DNA of 25,300 nucleotides, taken from NCBI GenBank assembly GCA_958413985.1, contig CATYVZ010000012.1:1-25300 (forward strand). Direction: 5' to 3'. Under the pieces are notes generated by a model. The model saw nothing but the letters and a program-made list of their open reading frames with translations. It made no database searches and was not told the origin of the DNA. The stretch's first letter is position 1; the number at the start of each line of letters is the position of its first letter. Shown in pieces: positions 14,938-21,707 of this stretch. This DNA is from an uncultured Bacilli bacterium (lineage in GTDB: Bacteria; Bacillota_I; Bacilli_A; RF39; UBA660). The position numbers and the translations under genes are program-made.

Positions 14938-14969
14938 AAACAATCAAATCTTAATGACTTGATTGTTTT
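14938..14969 (+). terminator. Terminator after rsmD
   Basis: AAACAATCAA (14938-14947) pairs with TTGATTGTTT (14959-14968), 11-nt loop, one more T. It separates rsmD from the bacteriocin operon. No convincing promoter is seen before 15040; TATAAC at 15016-15021 is a weak -10 candidate. Confidence 0.75.
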
Positions 14970-15039
14970 AAATTTATTTAAATATTTTGCAGGATTATCT
15001 TCATCTTTCTACCAATATAACTGATAGGGAGGTGAAAGA

Positions 15040-17088
15040 GTGTTTAAAAAAAACATAATAAGACAAGACGGTTTAAAAGATTGTGGACCGACATGTTTAG
15101 CTATTATTATCAAATATTATAAAGGTTATATTGCTATTAGTGAATTAAAACAAATGTGTAAAACAGATCGCAATGGTACGACAGCTTATGATTTGATCGA
15201 AGCTGCTAAGAAGTGTGGCTTTGAAGCTTATGGCATGCGGTGTCAATTAAAAGATATCAATAAAGAAAATATAATTTTACCATGTATTGCACATGTAACG
15301 ATCAATAACTCCTACAATCATTATGTTGTAATTGAAAGAATTGATTTTAGAAGAAACAAAATTTTAATCAATGATCCAGTTGGTCAAAAAAAATATTATC
15401 GTTTTGATGAATTTAATAAAATTTTTAATAATGTTCTCATCTATATGTACCCTATAAAAGTAATAAAAAATACCCCTAATAATTCGCTTAAAAAATTCGT
15501 CTTTACAATCATTAAGTCCTCGACAAGACAGTTGGTTCAAGTGATTATAATTTCAATCTTCATTACATTGTTTTCTATTATCACATCATTTTATATGCAA
15601 TATATGATCGATAATATTATGTTTCCTAAAAAGATTATCTTCATTTTTATATTATTTTTAATTTTGTATATTTTTAAAGTGATCTCCGATTTTTTAAGAA
15701 ATAAAATAATTATTTTAATCAATCAAAAAATCGATCTTAATCTTACTTATGATACATTTAAACAAGTAATAAACCTTCCTTATTGTTACTATAAGAATAA
15801 TACGACAGGTGAAATAATCTCCAAAATCAACGATCTTGAAATAGTAAGACAGGTAATTAGTAAAGTAGCTATCAGTATTTTTATCGACTTACCTTTAACA
15901 ATATTATCGATCGTAATTATGTATTTTATCAGTCCAACTTTATCTTTGATCAGCTCGATAATTATGCTTCTTTATTTTTTAGTTATCGTTTTATTTAAGA
16001 ATAGTTTTAATACCCAAATCGATGACTGTACTATCGCTAAGGCGAATGTTACATCTTATATGATCGAAAGTATTAATGGCTATGAAACAATAAAAGGATG
16101 TAATATTAAAGATCAAATTATGGAAAAATTTGAAGATAAATATGCAGATATTTCCAATCAAATTGCCAAGTTAGATAACACTTATAATTTTCAATATTTA
16201 GCTAAGGAATTAATCAACAATTTAGGTTTCATATCGATTGTATTAGTAGGCATATTCTTAGTGATAAAAGAACAAATAACATTAGGACAGTTGATATCGT
16301 TTAATGCTCTTTTAACTTATTTTTTAGCACCTATTCGCAATATTGTCGATTTAGATACAAATATCAAGCAAGCTAAAATAGCAATTACTAAGGTTTTAAA
16401 TTTATTTTATAATAAGACTAATAATGCGATATTAGATAAAACGATGAAAGGAAATATTGTCATAAATAATTTGAATTATAGTTTTGATGATAATACTTAT
16501 GTATTAAAAGATATAAATTTAAAAATAGCCGATGGTAGTAAAGTTATGGTAGTCGGTAGTAGTGGCAGTGGGAAAAGTACTTTATTTAAGATTTTAAAAA
16601 AGTATTATGAGATTCCCCGGGACCAAGTTTATATCGACGATATCGATATTAATGATTATAGGAATAGCGATATCGTTTATGTTTCACAAAATGAGATTCT
16701 ATTTTCTGATACTATTTATAACAACATCAATAGTAACAATATAATTGATATATCCAAAGTGTGTCTAGTTGATAAAATTATCAAAAAGCATCAATTAGGC
16801 TACAATATGTTGATCGAAGAAAATGGCTTTAATTTATCAGGTGGCGAAAAGCAAAGAATAATTTTAGCAAGAGCCATTGCTAGAGATTTTAACATTCTTA
16901 TTATCGATGAAGGATTAAATCAAGTCGATACAAATATGGAAAGAAAAATAATCAAAAATCTATTACGCCATTTTTCAAAACAAACGATTATTTTTATTTC
17001 TCATCGTCTTGATAATGTCGATTTATTTAACCAAGTTATAAGATTAGAGAAAGGGCAAATAAGTGATGATTTATCCAAAAATATATAG
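15040..17088 (+). CDS. Bacteriocin-processing ABC exporter with N-terminal C39 peptidase (PCAT)
   Basis: 682 residues. An N-terminal C39 cysteine peptidase (about 1-140) has catalytic Cys15 in DGLKDCGPTCL, His94 in YNHYVVIE and Asp112 in INDPVG. It would cleave leaders after a double glycine. Six membrane helices span about 160-430. The ATPase domain has Walker A GSSGSGKS (506-513), Q-loop Gln550, signature LSGGEKQR (599-606), Walker B ILIIDE (619-624) and the H-loop His655. It acts as a dimer that cuts and exports the two peptides encoded downstream (17509-17815). Start GTG 15040 has the strong SD GGGAGGTGAAAGA; length is normal for PCATs (LagD, ComA, PCAT1 type). Codon use resembles the host. 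Confidence 0.94.
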   Translation: MFKKNIIRQDGLKDCGPTCLAIIIKYYKGYIAISELKQMCKTDRNGTTAYDLIEAAKKCGFEAYGMRCQLKDINKENIILPCIAHVTINNSYNHYVVIERIDFRRNKILINDPVGQKKYYRFDEFNKIFNNVLIYMYPIKVIKNTPNNSLKKFVFTIIKSSTRQLVQVIIISIFITLFSIITSFYMQYMIDNIMFPKKIIFIFILFLILYIFKVISDFLRNKIIILINQKIDLNLTYDTFKQVINLPYCYYKNNTTGEIISKINDLEIVRQVISKVAISIFIDLPLTILSIVIMYFISPTLSLISSIIMLLYFLVIVLFKNSFNTQIDDCTIAKANVTSYMIESINGYETIKGCNIKDQIMEKFEDKYADISNQIAKLDNTYNFQYLAKELINNLGFISIVLVGIFLVIKEQITLGQLISFNALLTYFLAPIRNIVDLDTNIKQAKIAITKVLNLFYNKTNNAILDKTMKGNIVINNLNYSFDDNTYVLKDINLKIADGSKVMVVGSSGSGKSTLFKILKKYYEIPRDQVYIDDIDINDYRNSDIVYVSQNEILFSDTIYNNINSNNIIDISKVCLVDKIIKKHQLGYNMLIEENGFNLSGGEKQRIILARAIARDFNILIIDEGLNQVDTNMERKIIKNLLRHFSKQTIIFISHRLDNVDLFNQVIRLEKGQISDDLSKNI

Positions 17089-17521
17089 TAATTTTTCTTA
17101 CATTTTAAATAAAAAAACATCAAAGGCAATCATTGCATGGTTAATTTCTCTAGTAATTGGCATTTTGATTTTTCTAGTAATTGCATTTAATTATCGGTAT
17201 CATTTATACGATTCATATTTAGGATATATCAAAAGTTTCGATGATTCTTTTTATACGATAATTTATGTTGAAGAAGAAAAAGTTAGTTCTTTATCACAAT
17301 ATAATTTATCGATTGAAGGACAATCATTGCCGTTTGAAATAATTATGATCAGTGATGAAGCTTATATCGATAATAACAAAATCTTTTATCAAGTTGTTTT
17401 GGACTTTGAATTAAAAGATAGCCAACTTATCGAAAACAACATCATCGATCTCGTTTTTGAAAAACCAGAAACGACAATTTTTAAAGAAATAAGAAAGGGT
17501 TTAAATTTATGGAAAAATTAA
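17066..17521 (+). CDS. One-TM accessory protein of the bacteriocin exporter (mini-HlyD-like?)
   Basis: 151 residues from ATG 17066 (a GTG at 17063 is also possible). It overlaps the exporter gene by 23 bases and the first peptide gene by 13. A short cytoplasmic N-terminus containing IYSNFSYILN precedes a membrane helix at about 21-41. A beta-rich outer domain of ~105 residues follows (SLSQYNLSIEGQSLPFEI, IFYQVVLDFELKDSQ). LcnD/HlyD-type accessory factors have the same N-terminal Y-x-NFS plus one TM layout but are ~450 residues, with a coiled coil. This protein lacks the coiled coil, so it is either a minimal fusion protein or a new accessory type. I do not recognise the family. Confidence 0.65.
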   Translation: MIYPKIYSNFSYILNKKTSKAIIAWLISLVIGILIFLVIAFNYRYHLYDSYLGYIKSFDDSFYTIIYVEEEKVSSLSQYNLSIEGQSLPFEIIMISDEAYIDNNKIFYQVVLDFELKDSQLIENNIIDLVFEKPETTIFKEIRKGLNLWKN

Positions 17522-17643
17522 AAGCACAAGAATTAAAACAGATATCTGGTGGTGGCTTAGGATTAGCATTGTTTATCGGTGCTTGTGTCATTTTTGCAAT
17601 CGGAGTCATCGATGGCTATATGCGACCACTCAAATGTAATTAG
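17509..17643 (+). CDS. Double-glycine bacteriocin precursor peptide A (44 residues)
   Basis: The leader is MEKLKAQELKQISGG. Counted back from the cleavage site it has Leu -12, Glu -8, Leu -7, Ile -4, Gly -2 and Gly -1, the full recognition pattern of C39 exporters. The 29-residue core starts GLGLALFIGA, is strongly hydrophobic with several spaced Gly, and ends GYMRPLKCN. It has two Cys (positions 26 and 43 of the precursor) that could form a disulfide. The hydrophobic, Gly-rich core suggests a membrane-active class II bacteriocin. ATG 17509 lies inside the end of the accessory gene with GAAAGGG upstream. It sits directly behind its exporter, so the assignment is strong; target species are unknown. 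Confidence 0.88.
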   Translation: MEKLKAQELKQISGGGLGLALFIGACVIFAIGVIDGYMRPLKCN

Positions 17644-17653
17644 GAGGTGAACG

Positions 17654-17815
17654 ATGTTAGAAAAAGAAGAATTGTTGCAGATTGTCGGTGGAATCAATAT
17701 AACAGGCTCTTTAATCAATGCGATATATAAAGGGATCAATACTATTATGGAAGTTGGCCGTAGTTTAGGTAGTGCGATTAGAAGAGCTATCGGAGGAACG
17801 ATGTGTCCGCTTTAA
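17654..17815 (+). CDS. Double-glycine bacteriocin precursor peptide B (53 residues)
   Basis: The leader MLEKEELLQIVGG has Leu -12, Glu -8, Leu -7, Ile -4, Gly -2 and Gly -1, the same recognition pattern as peptide A. The core is 40 residues. It begins INITGSLINAIYKGINTI and ends with the cationic amphipathic EVGRSLGSAIRRAIGG, then TMCPL with a single Cys. The G-x-x-x-G in VGRSLGS is the helix-packing motif of two-peptide (class IIb) bacteriocins, so A and B may act together. It starts ten bases after the stop of A, with GGAGGTGA upstream. Its end overlaps the third small gene by 13 bases. Confidence 0.9.
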   Translation: MLEKEELLQIVGGINITGSLINAIYKGINTIMEVGRSLGSAIRRAIGGTMCPL

Positions 17816-17958
17816 TCCGTAAAAATTATAAAACGTTTCTAATCGGAGGTTTAATATTACTTTTATTACCATTAATTCCAATATGTATCGATATAATTTT
17901 TAAAAGTGGCAATATTATTGGTTCAACAATTAGATGCCTAAGTTCGTGCTCCCTATAA
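17803..17958 (+). CDS. Small membrane peptide with GTG start, probable immunity factor
   Basis: 51 residues from GTG 17803, with a perfect GGAGG (17792-17796) spaced six bases upstream, inside the peptide B gene. A positively charged start (IRKNYK) is followed by one hydrophobic segment at about residues 12-33 (FLIGGLILLLLPLIPICI). The tail is FKSGNIIGSTIRCLSSCSL with three Cys in the last third. The tail resembles the end of peptide B: both have G-x-x-[LI]-G-S-x-I-R and a C-terminal C-x-L. Small one-TM proteins beside bacteriocin precursors are often immunity proteins. The IGG at 14-16 is not a leader, since it lacks Leu -12/-7. It could also be a third peptide. Confidence 0.72.
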   Translation: MSALIRKNYKTFLIGGLILLLLPLIPICIDIIFKSGNIIGSTIRCLSSCSL

Positions 17959-17990
17959 AAATCAAGATAGTGTAAACTATATCTTGATTT
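17959..17990 (+). terminator. Hairpin after the bacteriocin operon
   Basis: AAATCAAGATA (17959-17969) and TATCTTGATTT (17980-17990) pair over 11 bp with a 10-nt loop, starting at the stop codon of the third peptide. It is followed by A rather than T on the plus strand, so efficiency is uncertain. Its right arm contains the -35 of the next gene. Confidence 0.6.
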
Positions 17991-18012
17991 AAAAAAAATT
18001 TTATTTTATAAT
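17984..18012 (+). promoter_or_regulatory. Sigma-A promoter of the 18038 surface-protein gene
   Basis: TTGATT (17984-17989), 17-bp spacer, TATAAT (18007-18012). The -35 lies in the right arm of the preceding hairpin, so terminator and promoter are nested. Confidence 0.8.
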
Positions 18013-18037
18013 AAAATCATAAAGGAGTGGATTTTAA

Positions 18038-18928
18038 ATGAATAATAGAGTTTTAAAAGTTTTAGCAGTTATACTTACTATATGTGTTGTTGCTTTGGTT
18101 GGTTATATAGTATATGATAAGGTCATTAAAGAACAACCTAATGTTGAAGAACCTGGTAATCCAGACGATCCGGGAACTACTGAACCAGAAACACCTGGTG
18201 AAGTAGAAGAAATAAGCTTAAGTGATATTGCAGTTAAAAATCTAGTTGATAAATATTCTCTATCTGGTTATAATAATTCATGGGAAATTTATAAAGATGA
18301 AAATGTTACTGAAGATTATATACCTAATTACTTTATTCTTGGTTATGCTGGTGCTCGCATTTCTAATAACCGGGATGAATATATGTATGGATCATATGAT
18401 GTAACTGATGTAACTAATGGCAAGGGGTGTAGTTTGGAACTTGCAATTCCAGAAGAAGTGCTAGATAGATATGTTGAATACTACTTTGGTGATGTCGATT
18501 ATAAACATGCAACATTTACCCCATTTAGTTACACTACTGGCGAATGGGTAAGTGATCCAGTTGAATATGCTTCTAATCAATATAGTTTTTGTATTGAACA
18601 AGGAGGCGGTGGATTTTACGAATACGCGTTTGGGCATCCATATAAAGCCGAAAAGATTGATGATGGCGATAAAATAAATATTTATGTTAAAACAGTCTTC
18701 GTTACTGAACTTGAAGATACTGAAGGTAAATTTATATATGAAATTCATCGCGATTATGATTCTTTTATTAATGAAGATACAAACGGTTTGCTATATAGAG
18801 GAAATGATTTCAATTATGAAAGTTATATAGATAAAAACATTGATAAACTTAATGGTTGTACTTATGTTTATACTTTTAAAAAACATAGTGATGGCTATTA
18901 TTTAAGTGGCTTTAAAAAAGTTGATTAA
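18038..18928 (+). CDS. Membrane-anchored extracellular protein of unknown function
   Basis: 296 residues. A charged N-terminus (NNRVLK) and hydrophobic segment at 7-28 (VLAVILTICVVALVGYIVYDKVIK) act as an uncleaved anchor; Cys16 is not in a proper lipobox. A Pro/Glu/Thr linker (about 35-58, GNPDDPGTTEPETPGE) leads to an outer domain of ~235 residues rich in Tyr, Asp and Gly, with three Cys. Motifs such as YILGYAGARISNN, VEYYFGDVDYKH and GCTYVYTFKKHSDGYYLSGFKKVD resemble cell-wall-facing proteins of gut Firmicutes, but I cannot name a family. AAAGGAGTGG (18021-18030) and a clear promoter fix ATG 18038. It lies just after the bacteriocin operon but has its own promoter, so a functional link is not shown. 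Confidence 0.65.
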   Translation: MNNRVLKVLAVILTICVVALVGYIVYDKVIKEQPNVEEPGNPDDPGTTEPETPGEVEEISLSDIAVKNLVDKYSLSGYNNSWEIYKDENVTEDYIPNYFILGYAGARISNNRDEYMYGSYDVTDVTNGKGCSLELAIPEEVLDRYVEYYFGDVDYKHATFTPFSYTTGEWVSDPVEYASNQYSFCIEQGGGGFYEYAFGHPYKAEKIDDGDKINIYVKTVFVTELEDTEGKFIYEIHRDYDSFINEDTNGLLYRGNDFNYESYIDKNIDKLNGCTYVYTFKKHSDGYYLSGFKKVD

Positions 18929-19033
18929 AACTCGATAAATTAATAAATCATTTAGAATAAAACTTATCATGAAATATACTAAACTGTTCAAATTAGCAAT
19001 ATTTAATGTTGGGAAGTTAGGCATAATAAGAAG

Positions 19034-19071
19034 ATCAAAAAGAATAAAATAAGCATTCTTTTTGATTTTTT
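19034..19071 (+). terminator. Intrinsic terminator upstream of rpsU
   Basis: ATCAAAAAGAAT (19034-19045) and ATTCTTTTTGAT (19055-19066) pair over 12 bp, followed by a T run to 19071. It probably ends the transcript from 18038. The gap between 18929 and it shows nothing else recognisable. Confidence 0.85.
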
Positions 19072-19093
19072 CTATATAATTTAATAAAAAGAG

Positions 19094-19122
19094 TTGTAAA
19101 ATAAAGAAAAAAGTGCTATAAT
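19094..19122 (+). promoter_or_regulatory. Promoter of rpsU-yqeY (extended -10)
   Basis: TTGTAA (19094-19099), 17-bp spacer, TATAAT (19117-19122) preceded by TGC, an extended -10. Followed by the strong SD GGAAGGAGGGA before ATG 19153. Confidence 0.88.
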
Positions 19123-19152
19123 GTCAGATAGTTATGTGGAAGGAGGGATCAT

Positions 19153-19344
19153 ATGTCTAGAGTTGTTGTCAAAAATGGCAATGTTGATAGTGCACTAAAA
19201 ATGTTTAAACAAAAAAATGTCAAAGATGGCCTCCTAAAAGAAGTAAGAAAAAGAGAACATTATAGTAAACCGGGAGAAAGAAGAAGAGAAGCAAAAAAAG
19301 AAGCAATAAAAAATAGTCGTCGTCGTGAGAAAAATTACAATTAA
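19153..19344 (+). CDS. rpsU: 30S ribosomal protein S21
   Basis: 63 residues, very basic. It starts SRVVVKNGNVDSALKMFKQK, continues with KREHYSKPGERRR, and ends in a Lys/Arg-rich helix KEAIKNSRRREKNYN, all typical of S21 (bS21), which sits near the platform of the 30S subunit and helps initiation. SD GGAAGGAGGGA. The yqeY gene follows after 39 bases, the same neighbours as in B. subtilis. A short terminator-like hairpin lies between the two and may lower expression of yqeY. Confidence 0.97.
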   Translation: MSRVVVKNGNVDSALKMFKQKNVKDGLLKEVRKREHYSKPGERRREAKKEAIKNSRRREKNYN

Positions 19345-19360
19345 GCCAAATGGCTTTTTT
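19343..19360 (+). terminator. Short hairpin between rpsU and yqeY (attenuator-like)
   Basis: AAGCC (19343-19347) and GGCTT (19352-19356) with a 4-nt loop, then T 19355-19360. The stem begins within the stop codon of rpsU. Only five base pairs, so partial termination is likely. Confidence 0.6.
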
Positions 19361-19383
19361 CTTAAATTAGAAAGGATAAAAAT

Positions 19384-19827
19384 ATGAGAGAAAGAATAAT
19401 GATCGATTTGAAAAATGCTATGAAAAACCAAAATAAAGAATTACTTAATGTAATTAGAATGGTTAAAGGAGCAATTCAATTAGAGGAGATCAATAAAAAA
19501 AGGGAATTAAATGATGAAGAAATGATTTCTGTTATCGCTAAACAGATCAAAACGCGTAAAGAAACGATAATGGATTTAGAAAAAAGTGGTCGAACTGATT
19601 TAATTAAACAAGCCGAAAGAGAAATAAATATCTTAGAAAAATATATGCCAGTAATGATGGATGAAAATGAAATCAATCAAACGATCGATGGCGTAATTGC
19701 CGAAGTAAAACCAACTAGTCCTAACGATGTTGGTAAAGTGATGGGTAAAATATCGCCTTTATTAAAAGGCAAAGCTGATATGAGCTTAGTTAATAAATTA
19801 GTGCGTGAAAAACTAAATAATTTATAA
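19384..19827 (+). CDS. yqeY: GatB/YqeY domain protein
   Basis: 147 residues, helical. Motifs MIDLKNAMKNQNKELLNVIRMVKGAIQ, DEEMISVIAKQIKTRKETI and EREINILEKYMPVMMDENEI are those of YqeY, which resembles the tail of GatB and may bind tRNA; its exact role is not established. The C-terminal VGKVMGKISPLLKGKADMSLVNKLV is also typical. SD AAAGGA precedes ATG 19384. It shares the rpsU promoter and terminates at 19826-19859. Confidence 0.95.
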   Translation: MRERIMIDLKNAMKNQNKELLNVIRMVKGAIQLEEINKKRELNDEEMISVIAKQIKTRKETIMDLEKSGRTDLIKQAEREINILEKYMPVMMDENEINQTIDGVIAEVKPTSPNDVGKVMGKISPLLKGKADMSLVNKLVREKLNNL

Positions 19828-19859
19828 AAACAATTTAGACTATTTTAAATTGTTTTTTT
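19826..19859 (+). terminator. Intrinsic terminator of yqeY
   Basis: AAAAACAATTTA (19826-19837) and TAAATTGTTTTT (19846-19857) pair over 12 bp, followed by T to 19859. It begins within the TAA stop codon. Confidence 0.88.
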
Positions 19860-19899
19860 AATATATATTAATAAAAAAATCACTATTTAAGGCCATCCG

Positions 19900-19908
19900 T
19901 GATATAAT
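19900..19908 (+). promoter_or_regulatory. Extended -10 promoter of murD
   Basis: TGATATAAT gives an extended -10 (TG-n-TATAAT). The -35 is weak (TCACTA at 17 bp). The -10 ends 16 bases before ATG 19925, so the transcript would start at or just before the GGTGAT ribosome binding site. Confidence 0.65.
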
Positions 19909-19924
19909 AATAATGGTGATATAA

Positions 19925-21250
19925 ATGTATGACAATAAAAAAATATTTATCTTAGGGATGGCTAGATCTGGCTATGAAGTAGCCAAGTTGTTAGCTAAAC
20001 ATAATTGTTCTATTTTAATTACTGATATGAAAGAACAAGACCAAGATAAAGTGACTGAATTAAAAGAATTAGGTATTAATTTAATAGTAACTGATATACC
20101 AGAAGAATTATTAGATAATAGCTTTGATTATGTCGTTAAAAATCCGGGAATAAAGGTAGATCATAAAGTCTGCTTAAAAGCAGAACAATTAAAAATACCT
20201 GTGATAAATGAATTAGAAGTAGCTTATCATTATTTACCTAAAAACACTAAAATAGTAGCGATTACTGGAAGTAATGGTAAAACAACCACGACTACTTTAA
20301 CTTATGAGATGTTAAATAGCGCTAATTTACCAGTTCATTTAGGGGGTAATATTGGATTTCCGTTGAGTTCGTTGGTCGAAAAATTAAAAGAAAACGAAAT
20401 AATAGTAATCGAATTATCTGCGCAACAGTTACATGATTTTTACGATTTTAAAACGGATATTGCAATTTTAACTAATTTGACGCCGGTTCATCTCGATCAT
20501 TTTAAAACTTATGAAAACTATCAAAGATGTAAAAAGAAAATTTTTAACCATCACACTACAAGTGATCTAGCTATTTTAAATGGCAATGATGATACAATTT
20601 TAAATTTGACTAGTGATATCAAATCTAAAAAAATATATTTTTCAGCTTATAAAGATTGTGATATTTGTATTAAAGATGAAGCCATCTATTATAATGAAGA
20701 AATAATCAAAATCGACGATATTAGAGTTAAAGGAAACCATAATTATGAAAACATTATGTGTGCAATAGTTGTAGCGAAGTATTTTAACGTTGATAATGAT
20801 ATTATCAAAGAGGTTTTAAATAAGTTTTCTGGCGTTGAGCATCGTTTAGAATTCGTAAAAAAAATCGATGATCGCGAGTTTTATAACGATTCTAAAGCGA
20901 CTAATGTCACTTCCACAAATACTGCATTAGATTCATTTAACAAACCGACAATTTTACTATTGGGTGGTTTAGATAGAGGACATTCATTTGATGAATTATT
21001 ACCTCATATGAACAATGTTAAATTAGTTGTTTGTTATGGTCAAACTAAAGAGCGAATTAAGGAATTTTGTGATACTAATAAAATCGAATGTTATCAAAAG
21101 GACAATTTAGAAGATTCAACTAAATTAGCTTATAACTTATCTTCACCTGGCGATGTGATTTTATTAAGCCCTGCTTGTGCTTCTTGGGATCAATACGATA
21201 AATTTGAAGATCGTGGCGACGATTTCAAAAGAGTAGTTGAAGAATTATGA
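19925..21250 (+). CDS. murD: UDP-N-acetylmuramoylalanine--D-glutamate ligase (MurD)
   Basis: Adds D-Glu to UDP-MurNAc-L-Ala. 441 residues: an N-terminal Rossmann-type domain (FILGMARSGYEVAKLL, LITDMKE, KNPGI), the ATP loop ITGSNGKTTTT (residues ~113-123), and the middle ELSAQQLHDF, ILTNLTPVHLDHF. The C-terminal domain has VEHRLEFVKKIDDREFYNDSKATN and LGGLDRG, ending LLSPACASWDQYDKFEDRGDDFK. These are clear MurD features. It is outside a dcw cluster; mraY, ftsW and murG are absent from the window. ATG 19925 follows GGTGAT. Its stop overlaps the next gene by ATGA. Confidence 0.96.
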   Translation: MYDNKKIFILGMARSGYEVAKLLAKHNCSILITDMKEQDQDKVTELKELGINLIVTDIPEELLDNSFDYVVKNPGIKVDHKVCLKAEQLKIPVINELEVAYHYLPKNTKIVAITGSNGKTTTTTLTYEMLNSANLPVHLGGNIGFPLSSLVEKLKENEIIVIELSAQQLHDFYDFKTDIAILTNLTPVHLDHFKTYENYQRCKKKIFNHHTTSDLAILNGNDDTILNLTSDIKSKKIYFSAYKDCDICIKDEAIYYNEEIIKIDDIRVKGNHNYENIMCAIVVAKYFNVDNDIIKEVLNKFSGVEHRLEFVKKIDDREFYNDSKATNVTSTNTALDSFNKPTILLLGGLDRGHSFDELLPHMNNVKLVVCYGQTKERIKEFCDTNKIECYQKDNLEDSTKLAYNLSSPGDVILLSPACASWDQYDKFEDRGDDFKRVVEEL

Positions 21251-21693
21251 TAATTAAAAGTAAAGGAATTGTAAACGGAATAATTGCCGATAAATATGGC
21301 AAACGAGGCGATATGAGTTTATCGTTTCCATTAGAGTTTAGCAATTATCCTAACAACACTAAATCTTTTGCCGTTATCGTCGAAGATTTTGATGCAATAC
21401 AAGTTTGTGGTCATGATTTTGTCCATTGGTTAGTCGCTAATTTAGAAAAACCATATCTAGAAGAAAATGCCAGCTTAAATGCTCATAATTTTATCGAAGG
21501 AAAAAATGATTTTAATCGTAATAGTTATGGTGGTATGGCCCCACCAGATAGGCCACATTATTACGATATAACAGTGTACGCTTTAGATAGTCTTTTAGAT
21601 ATCGAAAATGGTTTTAGTTATCAAGAATTAAAAGATAAAATAGCAAATCATATTTTAGATGAAGCTAATATAAAAGGATTATATAGAAATTAA
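21247..21693 (+). CDS. YbhB/YbcL-type phosphatidylethanolamine-binding (PEBP) family protein
   Basis: 148 residues matching bacterial PEBP (Raf-kinase-inhibitor-like) proteins: VIVEDFDA, HDFVHWLVANL, a Gly/Pro/Arg pocket segment YGGMAPPDRPHYYDITVYALD, and a terminal helix. The pocket binds anions or phospholipid head groups; the cellular role in bacteria is mostly unknown. It is translationally coupled to murD through an ATGA overlap and has no SD of its own beyond the murD end. The pairing with murD may reflect only operon packing. Confidence 0.9.
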   Translation: MIIKSKGIVNGIIADKYGKRGDMSLSFPLEFSNYPNNTKSFAVIVEDFDAIQVCGHDFVHWLVANLEKPYLEENASLNAHNFIEGKNDFNRNSYGGMAPPDRPHYYDITVYALDSLLDIENGFSYQELKDKIANHILDEANIKGLYRN

Positions 21694-21707
21694 AAAAGGG
21701 TGATATG

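Noticed and set aside
14988..15021. Promoter for the bacteriocin operon from TTGCAG and TATAAC
   Set aside because: Spacing is 22 bp; the other -35 candidate (GATTAT) is poor. No clear promoter assigned; low-level readthrough from rsmD is possible.
17848..17856. IGG in the third small peptide as a double-glycine cleavage site
   Set aside because: Residues -12, -8 and -7 do not fit (no Leu -12, Glu -8 or Leu -7), unlike peptides A and B; the segment continues into a TM helix.
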